Below are positions 9,491-20,449 of a stretch of 63,754 nt of DNA, piece by piece. Under the pieces are notes generated by a model. That model did no database searches. It was not told where the DNA came from and saw only the letters and a list, made by a program, of their open reading frames with translations. Each line of letters opens with the position of its first letter. Position 1 is the stretch's first letter. The position numbers and the translations under genes were made by a program. Source of the stretch: Streptococcus phocae (GTDB lineage: Bacteria > Bacillota > Bacilli > Lactobacillales > Streptococcaceae); the NCBI RefSeq assembly GCF_001302265.1, contig NZ_LHQM01000012.1, positions 1-63,754 of the forward strand, in the 5' to 3' direction.

Positions 9491-9528
9491 AACCAGCCAT
9501 CTTGTTGATAAGATGGTTGGTTTTTTTG
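9491..9528 (+). terminator. Terminator after PepSY lipoprotein gene
   Basis: AACCAGCCATCTT (9491-9503) pairs with AAGATGGTTGGTT (9510-9522), with one wobble, followed by seven T. Confidence 0.92.
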
Positions 9529-9591
9529 ATGCTGTTGACAAAAGAAGGAGAGAGTCTTCTCTTTGTAGGCAAGAGGTGATTAAATAATGGG

Positions 9592-11165
<1,574 letters not shown>

Positions 11166-11284
11166 TGAGTTTAAACGTACAGCTAGCAATTCACTAATCA
11201 CATAAAGACCAAATCAAACTACTTGTGATATTTAGTGGCTACAGTCACTCAATATAAAACTAATCAATTTTTTGGAGGATTATC

Positions 11285-11929
11285 ATGAAATTTTTCTTAG
11301 ACACAGCAAATGTTGAAGCTATCAAAGCAATTCACGAATTGGGTGTGGTTGATGGTGTCACAACCAATCCGAGTATCATTTCACGTGAAGGACGTGATTT
11401 TGAGACGGTTATCAAAGAAATCTGTGACATTGTTGATGGGCCAGTCAGTGCAGAAGTGACAGGATTGACCGCTGCAGAAATGATTGACGAAGCACGTAGT
11501 ATCGCTAAATGGCATGCAAATGTTGTTGTTAAAATTCCGATGACCACAGAAGGTTTAAAAGCCACTAACGTTTTATCAAAAGAAGGCATCAAAACAAATG
11601 TGACGTTGATCTTTACAGCTAGCCAAGGTTTAATGGCTATGAAGGCAGGCGCTACCTACATCAGCCCATTCGTTGGCCGCTTAGAGGACATCGGATCAGA
11701 CCCTTACCAACTTATCAGTGAGCTTCGTGAAATGATTGATACCTATGGTTATGAGACTGAAATCATTGCAGCCAGCATACGGACAACAGCTCATGTCGAA
11801 GCTGTCGCTCAGTTAGGTTCACATATTGCAACGATTCCAGATGCTTTATTTGAAAAAATGACACAACACCCATTGACAACAAATGGCATCAAAACCTTTA
11901 TGGAAGATTGGGCATCTTTCAAAAAATAA
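11285..11929 (+). CDS. Fructose-6-phosphate aldolase / transaldolase-like protein
   Basis: A 214-residue TIM-barrel aldolase of the short TalC/MipB (FSA) subfamily: [13 protein letters not shown] start, DGVTTNPSI, the Schiff-base Lys in VVKIPMT (about residue 84), and [10 protein letters not shown]. It either cleaves fructose-6-phosphate or acts as a transaldolase in the non-oxidative pentose phosphate pathway; sequence does not separate these, but the neighbouring transketolase fits the second role. Ribosome binding site GGAGG 7 nt upstream. The 119-nt gap after glpK shows no strong terminator. Confidence 0.9.
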   Translation: MKFFLDTANVEAIKAIHELGVVDGVTTNPSIISREGRDFETVIKEICDIVDGPVSAEVTGLTAAEMIDEARSIAKWHANVVVKIPMTTEGLKATNVLSKEGIKTNVTLIFTASQGLMAMKAGATYISPFVGRLEDIGSDPYQLISELREMIDTYGYETEIIAASIRTTAHVEAVAQLGSHIATIPDALFEKMTQHPLTTNGIKTFMEDWASFKK

Positions 11930-11936
11930 TCCTCTG

Positions 11937-11972
11937 AGCCTGGCTATTGATAGCTAGGCTTATTTGTTCTTT
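11937..11972 (+). terminator. Terminator after fructose-6-phosphate aldolase gene
   Basis: AGCCTGGCTA (11937-11946) pairs with TAGCTAGGCT (11951-11960), with one wobble, then a broken T tract. Confidence 0.72.
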
Positions 11973-12056
11973 GGGTGCTAAAGGTAAGAAGTCTGTCTGG
12001 CTAGTACAACAATTTGGAGACTTTACAGGAATTTCTTAAAAAAGCGCCTCATTTTA

Positions 12057-12084
12057 TGATACAATAGACAACAGAAAACGTTTA
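12057..12084 (+). promoter_or_regulatory. tkt extended -10 promoter with cre-like site
   Basis: TGATACAAT (12057-12065) is an extended -10 element. AGAAAACGTTTAAT begins at 12072, exactly where transcription should start, and matches the CcpA cre core. This predicts catabolite repression of transketolase. Confidence 0.65.
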
Positions 12085-12116
12085 ATTTTAGTTGTAAAAA
12101 CAGAGAGGTTTTACTT

Positions 12117-14102
12117 ATGACATTTGATGCAGTTGACCAATTGGCAGTAAATACTGTCCGTACCCTATCAATGGATGCTATTCAAGCGGCAAATTCTGGA
12201 CACCCAGGATTACCGATGGGTGCAGCACCAATGGCTTATGTTCTATGGAACCACTTCATGAACATCAACCCTAAAACAAGCCGTAATTGGTCAAACAGAG
12301 ATCGCTTTATTTTATCAGCAGGTCACGGGAGCGCGATGCTTTATAGCTTACTCCACCTAGCTGGTTATGACTTGTCTCTTGATGATTTAAAGAATTTTCG
12401 CCAATGGGGTTCTAAAACACCCGGTCATCCAGAAGTTAACCATACAGACGGCGTAGAAGCAACAACAGGACCTCTCGGTCAAGGAATTGCAAATGCTGTT
12501 GGGATGGCTATGGCTGAGGCGCACTTGGCTGCAACATTTAACAAGCCAGGTTATGATATTGTGGACCACTATACCTTTGCGTTAAATGGCGATGGAGACC
12601 TTATGGAAGGTGTCAGCCAAGAAGCAGCTAGCCTTGCTGGACACCTAAAACTTGGCAAGTTGGTCTTGCTTTATGATTCAAATGATATTTCGCTTGATGG
12701 CCCAACATCAATGGCTTTTACAGAAGATGTTAAGGGACGTTTTGAAGCTTATGGTTGGCAACATATCCTTGTTAAAGATGGCAATGACTTAGACGAAATC
12801 GCAGCAGCCATCGCAGCAGCGAAAGCTGAAACAGGCAAACCAACAATTATTGAAGTCAAAACAATTATCGGGTTTGGCGCTGAAAAACAAGGAACATCGT
12901 CAGTGCATGGTGCCCCTCTTGGAGCAGATGGCATTAGTTTTGCTAAAAAAGCTTACGCATGGGAATACCCAGAATTTACCGTACCTGCTGAAGTAGCAGA
13001 GCGCTTTGCCACAGGCTTAAAAGCTCGTGGAGAAAAAGCTGAGGCAGCTTGGAATGAGCTTTTTGCAGCTTATGAAGCTGAATACCCTGAATTGGCAGCA
13101 CAATACAAACAAGCTTTTTCTGGAGAGGCAGCTCATGTTGAATTAGAAGCTCATGAACTTGGCTCAGCAGTCGCTAGCCGTGTTTCTAGCCATAAAGCGA
13201 TTCAACAAATTTCAGAACAAGTACCATCTTTCTGGGGAGGATCAGCAGACCTTTCGGCATCAAACAACACAATGATAAAAGCAGAGACAGACTTCCAACC
13301 AGAAAACTACGCTGGCCGTAACATTTGGTTTGGCGTGCGTGAGTTTGCAATGGCAGCAGCTATGAATGGTATTGCCCTTCACGGTGGAACACGTGTCTAT
13401 GGCGGAACCTTCTTTGTCTTTTCAAACTACCTGCTTCCAGCTGTTCGTATGGCTGCCCTTCAAAACTTGCCAACAGTCTATGTCATGACACACGACTCAA
13501 TAGCTGTCGGTGAAGATGGCCCGACACATGAGCCAATCGAACAATTGGCTAGTGTTCGTTCAATGCCAAACCTTAATGTTATCCGTCCAGCAGATGGCAA
13601 CGAAACTAATGCTGCTTGGAAACGTGCCCTTGTTGAGACAGACCGTCCAACCCTGCTTGTTTTGACTCGTCAAAACCTTCCTGTTCTTGAAGGAACAAAA
13701 GAATTGGCAGCAGTTGGTGTGAACAAAGGGGCTTACATCCTTTCAGAAGCTAAGGGAGACCTTGATGGTATTATCATTGCTACTGGTTCTGAGGTTAAAC
13801 TAGCTCTAGACACTCAAGCAGCTCTAGAAACTCAAGGAATCCATGTGCGCGTGGTATCAATGCCATCACAAAACATCTTTGACGAACAATCTTCAGAGTA
13901 CAAAGAAAGCATCTTGCCAGCAACAGTTACGAAGCGCCTTGCGATTGAAGCAGGCTCAAGCTTTGGCTGGGCTAAATATGTTGGCATGAGCGGTCAAACC
14001 TTGACTATTGATACTTGGGGAGCATCTGCACCTGGTAATCGTATCTTTGAAGAGTATGGTTTCACAGTAGCAAACGCAGTAACACTATACAAATCACTTT
14101 AA
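12117..14102 (+). CDS. tkt: Transketolase
   Basis: Thiamine-diphosphate enzyme moving two-carbon units between pentose, tetrose and hexose phosphates. 661 residues. The domains are in order: TPP-binding ([17 protein letters not shown], then the [14 protein letters not shown] cofactor/Mg motif at about residues 155-168), pyrimidine-binding ([19 protein letters not shown]), and the C-terminal domain. GAGAGG ribosome binding site. It has its own promoter with a cre-like site and its own terminator. It probably supplies ribose phosphate for nucleotides together with the aldolase gene upstream. Confidence 0.97.
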   Translation: MTFDAVDQLAVNTVRTLSMDAIQAANSGHPGLPMGAAPMAYVLWNHFMNINPKTSRNWSNRDRFILSAGHGSAMLYSLLHLAGYDLSLDDLKNFRQWGSKTPGHPEVNHTDGVEATTGPLGQGIANAVGMAMAEAHLAATFNKPGYDIVDHYTFALNGDGDLMEGVSQEAASLAGHLKLGKLVLLYDSNDISLDGPTSMAFTEDVKGRFEAYGWQHILVKDGNDLDEIAAAIAAAKAETGKPTIIEVKTIIGFGAEKQGTSSVHGAPLGADGISFAKKAYAWEYPEFTVPAEVAERFATGLKARGEKAEAAWNELFAAYEAEYPELAAQYKQAFSGEAAHVELEAHELGSAVASRVSSHKAIQQISEQVPSFWGGSADLSASNNTMIKAETDFQPENYAGRNIWFGVREFAMAAAMNGIALHGGTRVYGGTFFVFSNYLLPAVRMAALQNLPTVYVMTHDSIAVGEDGPTHEPIEQLASVRSMPNLNVIRPADGNETNAAWKRALVETDRPTLLVLTRQNLPVLEGTKELAAVGVNKGAYILSEAKGDLDGIIIATGSEVKLALDTQAALETQGIHVRVVSMPSQNIFDEQSSEYKESILPATVTKRLAIEAGSSFGWAKYVGMSGQTLTIDTWGASAPGNRIFEEYGFTVANAVTLYKSL

Positions 14103-14117
14103 TCAATGATTCAATCG

Positions 14118-14143
14118 GGTTAGGCTTCTTGCCTAACCTTTTT
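14118..14143 (+). terminator. Terminator after tkt
   Basis: GGTTAGGC (14118-14125) pairs with GCCTAACC (14131-14138), followed by TTTTT. Confidence 0.9.
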
Positions 14144-14188
14144 CGTACTTTTTTTGCCTAGATTGGCTAAAAAAGCCTTGATAGGCAA

Positions 14189-14217
14189 TTGACCAAACGC
14201 GACTTAGGCATTATAAT
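14189..14217 (+). promoter_or_regulatory. Promoter of ABC exporter operon
   Basis: TTGACC (14189-14194) and TATAAT (14212-14217) with 17-nt spacing; one mismatch to consensus. The predicted transcription start is near 14224, about 250 nt before the first confident start codon. Confidence 0.78.
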
Positions 14218-14223
14218 AGAATT

Positions 14224-14475
14224 ATTGAATGATTGTATTAGCGCTAAATAACAAGTGATGAAAGGAGATGTTGTTAGGGAAAGCGAGAGCGCTTTTATGA
14301 TACACTTAAAAAAGCTTGCGGTGATCCTGAACAGTATGAAAGTCCATAGCTTGTCTCGATAAAGGATTAGAGAAGGGTTGCTCAGTAGCGATAGGCTTCA
14401 GTGGATAGTCTTTTGAATGATGAGTGAATCCTAAAAAGTTAAGAGACCTTGCCAAGAATAGAAAAGAGAATTAGC
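14224..14475 (+). other. Long untranslated leader of ABC exporter operon
   Basis: About 250 nt of transcribed sequence without a convincing gene. It holds a small hairpin (AAAGCG, AGAG loop, CGCTTT at 14280-14295) and two short reading frames. One of 34 codons starts at the ATG in GTGATGAAAGGAG (near 14257) and has no ribosome binding site. Another, without a start codon, reads RERFYDTLKKACGDPEQYE and looks like a possible gene remnant. No T-box or known riboswitch signature is recognised. No terminator is seen before the coding region. Confidence 0.45.
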
Positions 14476-15213
14476 ATGATAGAATTTAAACACGTTTCTA
14501 AACAATATGATGACAAAGAAGCTCTTAGTGATTTAAACCTAACCATACAAAATGGGGAAATTTTTGGCCTTATCGGTCATAATGGAGCGGGAAAGACAAC
14601 AACAATTAGCATTTTAACTTCTATTATCAAAGCGAGTTATGGAGAGGTCTTTGTCGATGGGCAATTGCTTGAGGAAAATAGAGAAGCCATCAAAAAACAA
14701 ATTGGCTATGTCCCTGATTCACCAAATATCTTCTTAAATTTGACAGCAAATGAATATTGGCACTTTCTGGCTAAAATCTATGGTGTCACAGAATCAGAAA
14801 TGACCGAGCGTATTGATTACTTAACCGAATTATTTGATCTCAAAAACGAAGTGAATCATAGCATTGACAGCTTTTCCCACGGAATGCGCCAAAAAGTGAT
14901 TGTGATTGGTGCTTTGGTATCAAATCCTAGCATCTGGGTGTTAGATGAGCCCTTGACTGGACTAGATCCTCAGGCTGCTTTTGATTTAAAAGACCTCATG
15001 AAAAAACATGTCGCTAAAGGCAATACGGTCATTTTTTCGACACACGTGCTATCAGTGGCGGAGCAACTATGTGACCGTATCGGCATTTTAAAACGAGGCA
15101 AACTCATTTTTGTTGGCACAATTGACGCACTCAAAGAACGTTACCCTGATAAAGACTTGGAAACCATATATCTTGAATTAGCTGGGCGTAAAGCTCAAGG
15201 ACAGGAGGATTAG
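14476..15213 (+). CDS. ABC transporter ATP-binding protein (exporter type)
   Basis: A 245-residue ATPase. Walker A is GHNGAGKTTT (about residues 35-44), the signature region FSHGMRQKV is a diverged LSGGQ, Walker B is IWVLDEP, and the switch His is in STHVL. The spacing and the short C-terminal tail are those of ABC-2 type exporters. The ATG at 14476 begins the family-conserved N-terminus; the longer frame from 14449 adds nine residues with no support. It overlaps or abuts its permease by 1-2 nt. The substrate is unknown. Confidence 0.9.
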   Translation: MIEFKHVSKQYDDKEALSDLNLTIQNGEIFGLIGHNGAGKTTTISILTSIIKASYGEVFVDGQLLEENREAIKKQIGYVPDSPNIFLNLTANEYWHFLAKIYGVTESEMTERIDYLTELFDLKNEVNHSIDSFSHGMRQKVIVIGALVSNPSIWVLDEPLTGLDPQAAFDLKDLMKKHVAKGNTVIFSTHVLSVAEQLCDRIGILKRGKLIFVGTIDALKERYPDKDLETIYLELAGRKAQGQED

Positions 15214-15214
15214 G

Positions 15215-16843
15215 ATGAACTGGTCTACAATTTGGGAACTTATCAAGATAAACATTCTTTATTCAAATACACAAACTTTAGCACAATTAAAAAAACGTCA
15301 GGAAAAACGCCCCAAGGCAAACTTCAAGGCTTACAAAAGCATGATCCAACAACAAGCCTCGCTAGCTATAATATTTTTGTTTCTTTATGTGTTTATGTTT
15401 GCCAGTGTTGATTTTCGTCAGTATCCAGGTATTTTTTCGTTTTATCTTGCTACGTTTTTTATCGTATCAACCTTAACAACTTTTACTACTTTGTACGCAA
15501 TTTTTTATGAGAGTAACGACCTTGAATTGTATGTGCATCTACCAATCAGGGTAGAAGAGTTGTACATGGCTAAAGTTATTTCTTCATTAGGAATGGGCAG
15601 TGTCTTTTTACTGCCGCTATTGTCGCTTTTTATTATGGTTTTCTGGCAAATCCTAGGAAATCCCTTATCTATTTTATTGGCTCTCTTACTTTTTATCATT
15701 TTGATGATAGCTTCTATGGTTATGGCTATTTACATAAATGCTATTTTGGGTAAAATCATTGTAAGAAGTCGCAGGCGTAAGTTAATATCAACTTTGATGC
15801 TAACAGCTTCAACTTTAGGTGCTATTGCTTTAATTTTTGTCCTTAACATTAGCAATAATCGGCGTATGATGACGCAGGAAAAAGTGGTTGACTATCCGGA
15901 GATTATTTATTTTAGAGGTTTTTATGATGTTGTTCAATCGCCTTTTTCTGTGACCTCCCTTTTTAATTTTTGGTTACCGTTAGTCATAGTATTTCTAATG
16001 TTGTATGGTATTGTTCGAAAAATCATGCCAGCTTATTATGAAGAAGCTTTTTATATCAGTAATCAGAATAAAGAAAAACACTCTAAAAAACCTATAAATG
16101 ATGAATATAAAGAACAAACAGTTACTCAGTTGTGGCGAAAACACCATCTATTAACGCTGCAAAATGCCAATCTATTAGTTCAAACCTATATGATGCCTTT
16201 AGTATGGGTAATATTTCTCATTACCCCGATGTTATCTCGAGGTGCGGGGACATTTGAGAGCATCTCTCCAAAATTCTTTGGCATCGCCTTGTTGCTTGGT
16301 TCCCATATAGGGGGAATGTCGGCACCACCAACCAGCTTTATTGGGGTAGGAATTTCTCTTGAAAGAGACAATTTTACATTTATTAAAAGCTTGCCAATTA
16401 AACTAAAAACGTTCTTGATTGAAAAGTTTTGCTTACTTATTGGCCTTCAACTTATGGTGCCTTTGGTGTTGTATCTGATATTAGGAACTTTCGTGCTACA
16501 CTCACACCCACTCTTGACCTTAGCATTTTGTTTAGGCTTCTCTCTTTCTATGATTGTTCAAGGAGAGTTTATGTATCGGCGTGACTATCGAAATCTTGAT
16601 TTGAAATGGCAAGACATAACGCAGCTGCTTACCAGAGGTGGTAACCAGTGGCTGACAATGGGAGTTACATTTGGTCATTTATTGTTTGCTATGTTTGCGA
16701 CTATCGCCATTTTTATACTGATTAATGTCGTAGGACACGCTATTTACATCAACAGTTTATTATCAGTTATTGTGTTGACTGTCCTAGGATTAGCTCACCT
16801 TAGGGTGTTAAAAACATTCTGGAAGCATTTAGACAAGAGTTAG
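15215..16843 (+). CDS. ABC transporter permease (ABC-2 type exporter)
   Basis: A 542-residue membrane protein with about 12 hydrophobic segments in two halves, separated by a charged loop (about residues 275-310). It begins 1 nt after the ATPase gene stop, with AGGAGG inside the end of that gene. The large size resembles the EcsB/BitB-like permeases of Firmicutes rather than classical drug exporters. No accessory peptidase or precursor peptide is adjacent, so I do not assign a bacteriocin or drug substrate. Confidence 0.82.
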   Translation: MNWSTIWELIKINILYSNTQTLAQLKKRQEKRPKANFKAYKSMIQQQASLAIIFLFLYVFMFASVDFRQYPGIFSFYLATFFIVSTLTTFTTLYAIFYESNDLELYVHLPIRVEELYMAKVISSLGMGSVFLLPLLSLFIMVFWQILGNPLSILLALLLFIILMIASMVMAIYINAILGKIIVRSRRRKLISTLMLTASTLGAIALIFVLNISNNRRMMTQEKVVDYPEIIYFRGFYDVVQSPFSVTSLFNFWLPLVIVFLMLYGIVRKIMPAYYEEAFYISNQNKEKHSKKPINDEYKEQTVTQLWRKHHLLTLQNANLLVQTYMMPLVWVIFLITPMLSRGAGTFESISPKFFGIALLLGSHIGGMSAPPTSFIGVGISLERDNFTFIKSLPIKLKTFLIEKFCLLIGLQLMVPLVLYLILGTFVLHSHPLLTLAFCLGFSLSMIVQGEFMYRRDYRNLDLKWQDITQLLTRGGNQWLTMGVTFGHLLFAMFATIAIFILINVVGHAIYINSLLSVIVLTVLGLAHLRVLKTFWKHLDKS

Positions 16844-16875
16844 CCCGCTTTTCAATAGAAGCCTCCTTTATTAGC

Positions 16876-16902
16876 AAAACAGTCCTCAGGGGCTGTTTTT
16901 TA
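16876..16902 (+). terminator. Terminator after ABC exporter operon
   Basis: AAAACAGTCC (16876-16885) pairs with GGGCTGTTTT (16890-16899) around a 4-nt loop, with one wobble. Its T tract runs straight into the proB -10 element. Confidence 0.88.
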
Positions 16903-16911
16903 TGCTATAAT
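16903..16911 (+). promoter_or_regulatory. proB extended -10 promoter
   Basis: TGCTATAAT is a perfect extended -10 element. It ends only 6 nt before the ATG at 16918, so the mRNA should begin at or next to the start codon. Confidence 0.72.
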
Positions 16912-16917
16912 TTGGGT

Positions 16918-17730
16918 ATGATGAAACGACAATTTAAAGATGTAAAACGTATTGTAATAAAAATCGGGACAAGTTCACTTGTTCTTTCGACTGGCAAGAT
17001 TAATTTGGAAAAAATTGATCAGTTGGCCTTTGTGATTTCAAGTTTGATGAATAAGGGAAAAGAAGTCATTTTAGTGTCCTCAGGTGCTATGGGATTTGGT
17101 TTAGACATTTTAAAAATGGCGAAGCGTCCAACAGATCTTGCAAAGCAACAAGCTGTATCAAGTGTTGGTCAGGTGGCGATGATGAGTCTGTATTCACAGA
17201 TTTTTGCCCACTATCAGACGAAGGTCTCTCAAATTTTATTAACTCGTGATGTGGTTGTTTTTCCAGAAAGTCTGGCTAATGTGACCAATGCTTTTGAAAG
17301 TTTGATTGATTTAGGGATAGTACCGATTGTCAACGAAAATGATGCTGTTAGTGTGGACGAAATGGATCATTCTACCAAATTTGGAGACAATGACCGATTA
17401 TCAGCAATTGTGGCGCGCATTACCAAGGCAGACTTGCTTATCATGTTGTCAGATATTGATGGCTTATTTGATAAAAATCCAAACCTTTATTCAGACGCCT
17501 GCTTAAAACATCACGTGTCTGCTATCACAGAGGACATTGTGACTGCAGCAGGTGGTGCTGGGAGCAAATTTGGAACTGGGGGCATGATGAGTAAAATTAA
17601 ATCGGCTCAGATGATTTTTGAGGATAGGGGACAAATGATTTTGATGAATGGTTCGAATCCCCGTGACATTTTAAGGGTTTTGGCAGGTGAAGAACTAGGA
17701 ACTTGGTTTAAACAAATAGCAAAGAGGTGA
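16918..17730 (+). CDS. proB: Glutamate 5-kinase
   Basis: Cytoplasmic kinase for the first step of proline synthesis, glutamate to glutamyl-5-phosphate. The amino acid kinase fold is shown by [10 protein letters not shown] at the N-terminus, [25 protein letters not shown] and GTGGMMSKI. At 270 residues it is the short form without the PUA domain. ATG codons lie at 16918 and 16921 with no ribosome binding site between the -10 and the start, which suggests a leaderless mRNA. proA follows 3 nt after the stop. Confidence 0.95.
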   Translation: MMKRQFKDVKRIVIKIGTSSLVLSTGKINLEKIDQLAFVISSLMNKGKEVILVSSGAMGFGLDILKMAKRPTDLAKQQAVSSVGQVAMMSLYSQIFAHYQTKVSQILLTRDVVVFPESLANVTNAFESLIDLGIVPIVNENDAVSVDEMDHSTKFGDNDRLSAIVARITKADLLIMLSDIDGLFDKNPNLYSDACLKHHVSAITEDIVTAAGGAGSKFGTGGMMSKIKSAQMIFEDRGQMILMNGSNPRDILRVLAGEELGTWFKQIAKR

Positions 17731-17733
17731 AAC

Positions 17734-18984
17734 ATGACTAATATTCAACAGTTAGGGCAACAAGCAAAGCAGGCTAGCAGAGAGTTAGCCCTTTTATCGA
17801 CTCAAGCAAAAAATCAATTTTTAAAAAGGCTAAGTCAGGACTTGATTCATCAAAGCGCTTATATCCTCTCTGAAAATGCCAAAGATTTACAACAAGCCAG
17901 TCATCACGGCATTTCAGACATTATGATAGATCGTTTACGTCTGACTCCTGAGCGCCTGAAAGCCATCGCAGAAGGTGTCAATCAGGTGGCTGATTTAGCA
18001 GATCCAATAGGGCAAGTGATTAGAGGATACACTAATCTAGATGGGTTAAAAATTATTCAAAAAAGAGTGCCTCTAGGTGTTATTGCCATGATTTTTGAAA
18101 GCAGACCCAATGTTTCTGTAGACGCCTTTAGTTTAGCCTTTAAAACCAATAACGCTATTATTTTGAGGGGTGGGCGAGACGCATTGCAATCAAACATGGC
18201 TTTGGTCAAGGTGATGAGGCAGAGTCTCAAAACATCAGGAATAACTCCGGATGCTGTCCAGTTGGTTGAAGATCCTTCTCATGAGTTAGCTGAGGAGCTC
18301 ATGCAGGCGACTGAATACGTTGATGTCCTGATTCCTCGAGGTGGGGCACGATTGATTCAAACCGTCAAAGAAAAGGCAAAAGTCCCTGTTATTGAGACTG
18401 GGGTGGGAAATGTTCACATCTATGTTGACCAAGCAGCAGATTTAGAAATGGCTGTTAATATTGTTATCAACGCTAAAACCCAAAGGCCTAGCGTCTGCAA
18501 TGCTGCTGAAAGTTTGGTCATCCATGATCAAGTTGCAGAGCAATTCATTCCATTATTAGAAAATGCTCTCAAACAAGGTCAGTCCGTTGAATTTCGTGTG
18601 GATGAAAAGGCTAGTCGTCTTTTTGAAAAGTCGGTTTTAGCCCAAGAGGTAGATTTTGCAACTGAGTTTTTAGACTATACCATGTCTGTCAAGATTGTGT
18701 CCTCTCTTGAAGAGGCTATCTCGTGGGTCAATCGATACTCTAGCCATCATTCTGAAGCCATTATCACTAATGATATCTATGCGGCTGAGGCCTTCCAAGA
18801 TCAGGTGGATGCAGCAGCTGTCTATGTTAATGCTTCAACTAGGTTTACAGATGGGTTTGTCTTTGGTCTGGGAGCGGAAATTGGCATTTCAACGCAAAAA
18901 ATGCACGCCAGAGGGCCAATGGGTCTAGAAGCTCTCACCAGCAGCAAATACTATATCAACGGCAATGGTCACATCAGACAGTAA
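17734..18984 (+). CDS. proA: Gamma-glutamyl phosphate reductase
   Basis: NADPH-dependent aldehyde dehydrogenase-fold enzyme giving glutamate-5-semialdehyde, the second step of proline synthesis. 416 residues. The motifs are [23 protein letters not shown], and the catalytic Cys in [19 protein letters not shown] ribosome binding site. It is translationally linked to proB by a 3-nt gap. proC is not in the window. Confidence 0.96.
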   Translation: MTNIQQLGQQAKQASRELALLSTQAKNQFLKRLSQDLIHQSAYILSENAKDLQQASHHGISDIMIDRLRLTPERLKAIAEGVNQVADLADPIGQVIRGYTNLDGLKIIQKRVPLGVIAMIFESRPNVSVDAFSLAFKTNNAIILRGGRDALQSNMALVKVMRQSLKTSGITPDAVQLVEDPSHELAEELMQATEYVDVLIPRGGARLIQTVKEKAKVPVIETGVGNVHIYVDQAADLEMAVNIVINAKTQRPSVCNAAESLVIHDQVAEQFIPLLENALKQGQSVEFRVDEKASRLFEKSVLAQEVDFATEFLDYTMSVKIVSSLEEAISWVNRYSSHHSEAIITNDIYAAEAFQDQVDAAAVYVNASTRFTDGFVFGLGAEIGISTQKMHARGPMGLEALTSSKYYINGNGHIRQ

Positions 18985-19070
18985 CCCTTTAAAATGTTTG
19001 CCTTAAGAAAATCTGACCCAGTATTTGGAGCTAATGGATAATCAGCTTTTTAGACAGAGCAATCATCACA

Positions 19071-19134
19071 GAAAAAGTAAGTAAAAAGGGGCCATCTAGG
19101 CTAATTGAAACCCTTTTCGCTTACTTTTTCTTTT
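19071..19134 (+). terminator. Large hairpin terminator between proA and rsmH
   Basis: GAAAAAGTAAG (19071-19081) pairs with CTTACTTTTTC (19120-19130), and an inner AAAAGGG (19084-19090) pairs with CCCTTTT (19111-19117). T-rich sequence follows (TTTTAT). The A-rich 5' side means it could also act on the other strand. Confidence 0.75.
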
Positions 19135-19151
19135 ATAAACCTTTTGAAGTA

Positions 19152-19160
19152 TGGTACAAT
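19152..19160 (+). promoter_or_regulatory. rsmH extended -10 promoter
   Basis: TGGTACAAT is an extended -10 element ending 7 nt before the rsmH ATG at 19168, so the message of the rsmH-ftsL-pbp2x-mraY operon may be leaderless. Confidence 0.62.
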
Positions 19161-19167
19161 TAAAGGC

Positions 19168-20118
19168 ATGACAAAAGAATTTCATCACGTAACAGTCCTT
19201 CTTCACGAAACTGTTGATATGCTTGATATCAAGCCAGACGGTATTTATGTGGACGCAACTCTTGGTGGCTCTGGGCACTCAGCTTATTTGTTGTCTCAGC
19301 TGAGTCCAAAAGGCCACCTCTATTGCTTTGATCAAGATCAAAAAGCCATTGACAATGCGCAAACGGTGCTGAGCGAGTATATCGAAAAAGGTCAAGTGAC
19401 CTTCATTAAAGATAATTTTAGAAACCTATCTTCAGCTCTCAAAGCTCATGGAGTGACAGAGGTTGATGGGATTTTGTATGATTTAGGCGTTTCTAGTCCA
19501 CAGTTAGATGAGCGAGAGCGCGGTTTTTCATATCGCCAAGACGCCCCGCTGGACATGCGGATGGATCGACAAGCAGAATTGACAGCTTATGATGTGGTTA
19601 ACACTTATGATTTTCACGACTTGGTTCGTATCTTTTTCAGATATGGCGAAGATAAGTTTTCAAAACAAATTGCTCGTAGGATTGAGCAAGTTAGGGCAAT
19701 AAAGCCTATCGAGACCACAACCGAATTAGCAGAGATTATCAAATCGGCTAAACCAGCTAAAGAACTCAAGAAAAAAGGTCACCCTGCCAAACAAATTTTC
19801 CAAGCCATTCGGATTGAAGTGAACGATGAGCTTGGTGCGGCAGACCAGTCTATTCAACAGGCTATGGACCTCCTAGCTTTACATGGACGCCTTTCGGTAA
19901 TCACCTTTCATTCTTTAGAAGATAGGCTGACAAAGCAATTGTTTAAAGAAGCTAGCACCGTTGACATTCCAAAAGAAATTCCTTTTATCCCAGAGGACAT
20001 GAAACCTAAGTTTGAATTGGTTTCTCGTAAACCTATTTTACCGAGCCAAGAAGAGATTTTGGCTAATAATAGAGCTCATTCAGCTAAACTACGCGTTATC
20101 AAAAAAATCCGGAAATAA
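19168..20118 (+). CDS. rsmH: 16S rRNA (cytosine1402-N4)-methyltransferase
   Basis: SAM-dependent methyltransferase (MraW) acting on C1402 of 16S rRNA in the decoding region. [14 protein letters not shown] starts the conserved domain, [11 protein letters not shown] is the SAM loop, and [24 protein letters not shown] and ITFHSLEDR are family blocks. It is 316 residues from the ATG at 19168; the longer frame from 19105 would start inside the terminator hairpin. It is the first gene of the division and wall (dcw) cluster here, and mraZ is absent upstream. Confidence 0.95.
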   Translation: MTKEFHHVTVLLHETVDMLDIKPDGIYVDATLGGSGHSAYLLSQLSPKGHLYCFDQDQKAIDNAQTVLSEYIEKGQVTFIKDNFRNLSSALKAHGVTEVDGILYDLGVSSPQLDERERGFSYRQDAPLDMRMDRQAELTAYDVVNTYDFHDLVRIFFRYGEDKFSKQIARRIEQVRAIKPIETTTELAEIIKSAKPAKELKKKGHPAKQIFQAIRIEVNDELGAADQSIQQAMDLLALHGRLSVITFHSLEDRLTKQLFKEASTVDIPKEIPFIPEDMKPKFELVSRKPILPSQEEILANNRAHSAKLRVIKKIRK

Positions 20119-20122
20119 ACTT

Positions 20123-20446
20123 ATGACTAATGACAAAAAAACACAGGCTGTTTCACATGCCTTGCAAAAAAGAATAAGAACTTTCTCTAGAATTGAGAAA
20201 GCTTTTTATGCTACCATTATTATTACCATCATTACTATGGCTGTTAGCATCATTTACCTGCAGAGTCGCAAGTTACAGCTACAACAAGATATTACAAGTT
20301 TAAACAATCAGATTTCTCAGCAAAAAACAGAATTAACAAATGCTAAGCAAGAGGTTAACGAACTTTCTAGACGCGATCGCATTATTGGCATTGCAGGTAA
20401 GGCTGGACTCAGTAATCGTAATGATAATATCAAGAAAGTTGACTAA
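20123..20446 (+). CDS. ftsL: Cell division protein FtsL
   Basis: A 107-residue bitopic protein of the divisome: basic cytoplasmic N-terminus, one membrane segment (about residues 28-50), then a coiled coil rich in Gln and Leu (QLQQDITSLNNQISQQKTEL). It works with DivIB and DivIC to activate septal wall synthesis. Its position between rsmH and pbp2x is the standard streptococcal order and the main support, because FtsL sequences diverge strongly. The start is the ATG at 20123, 4 nt after the rsmH stop; a longer frame that overlaps rsmH is less plausible. Confidence 0.9.
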   Translation: MTNDKKTQAVSHALQKRIRTFSRIEKAFYATIIITIITMAVSIIYLQSRKLQLQQDITSLNNQISQQKTELTNAKQEVNELSRRDRIIGIAGKAGLSNRNDNIKKVD

Positions 20447-20449
20447 CCT

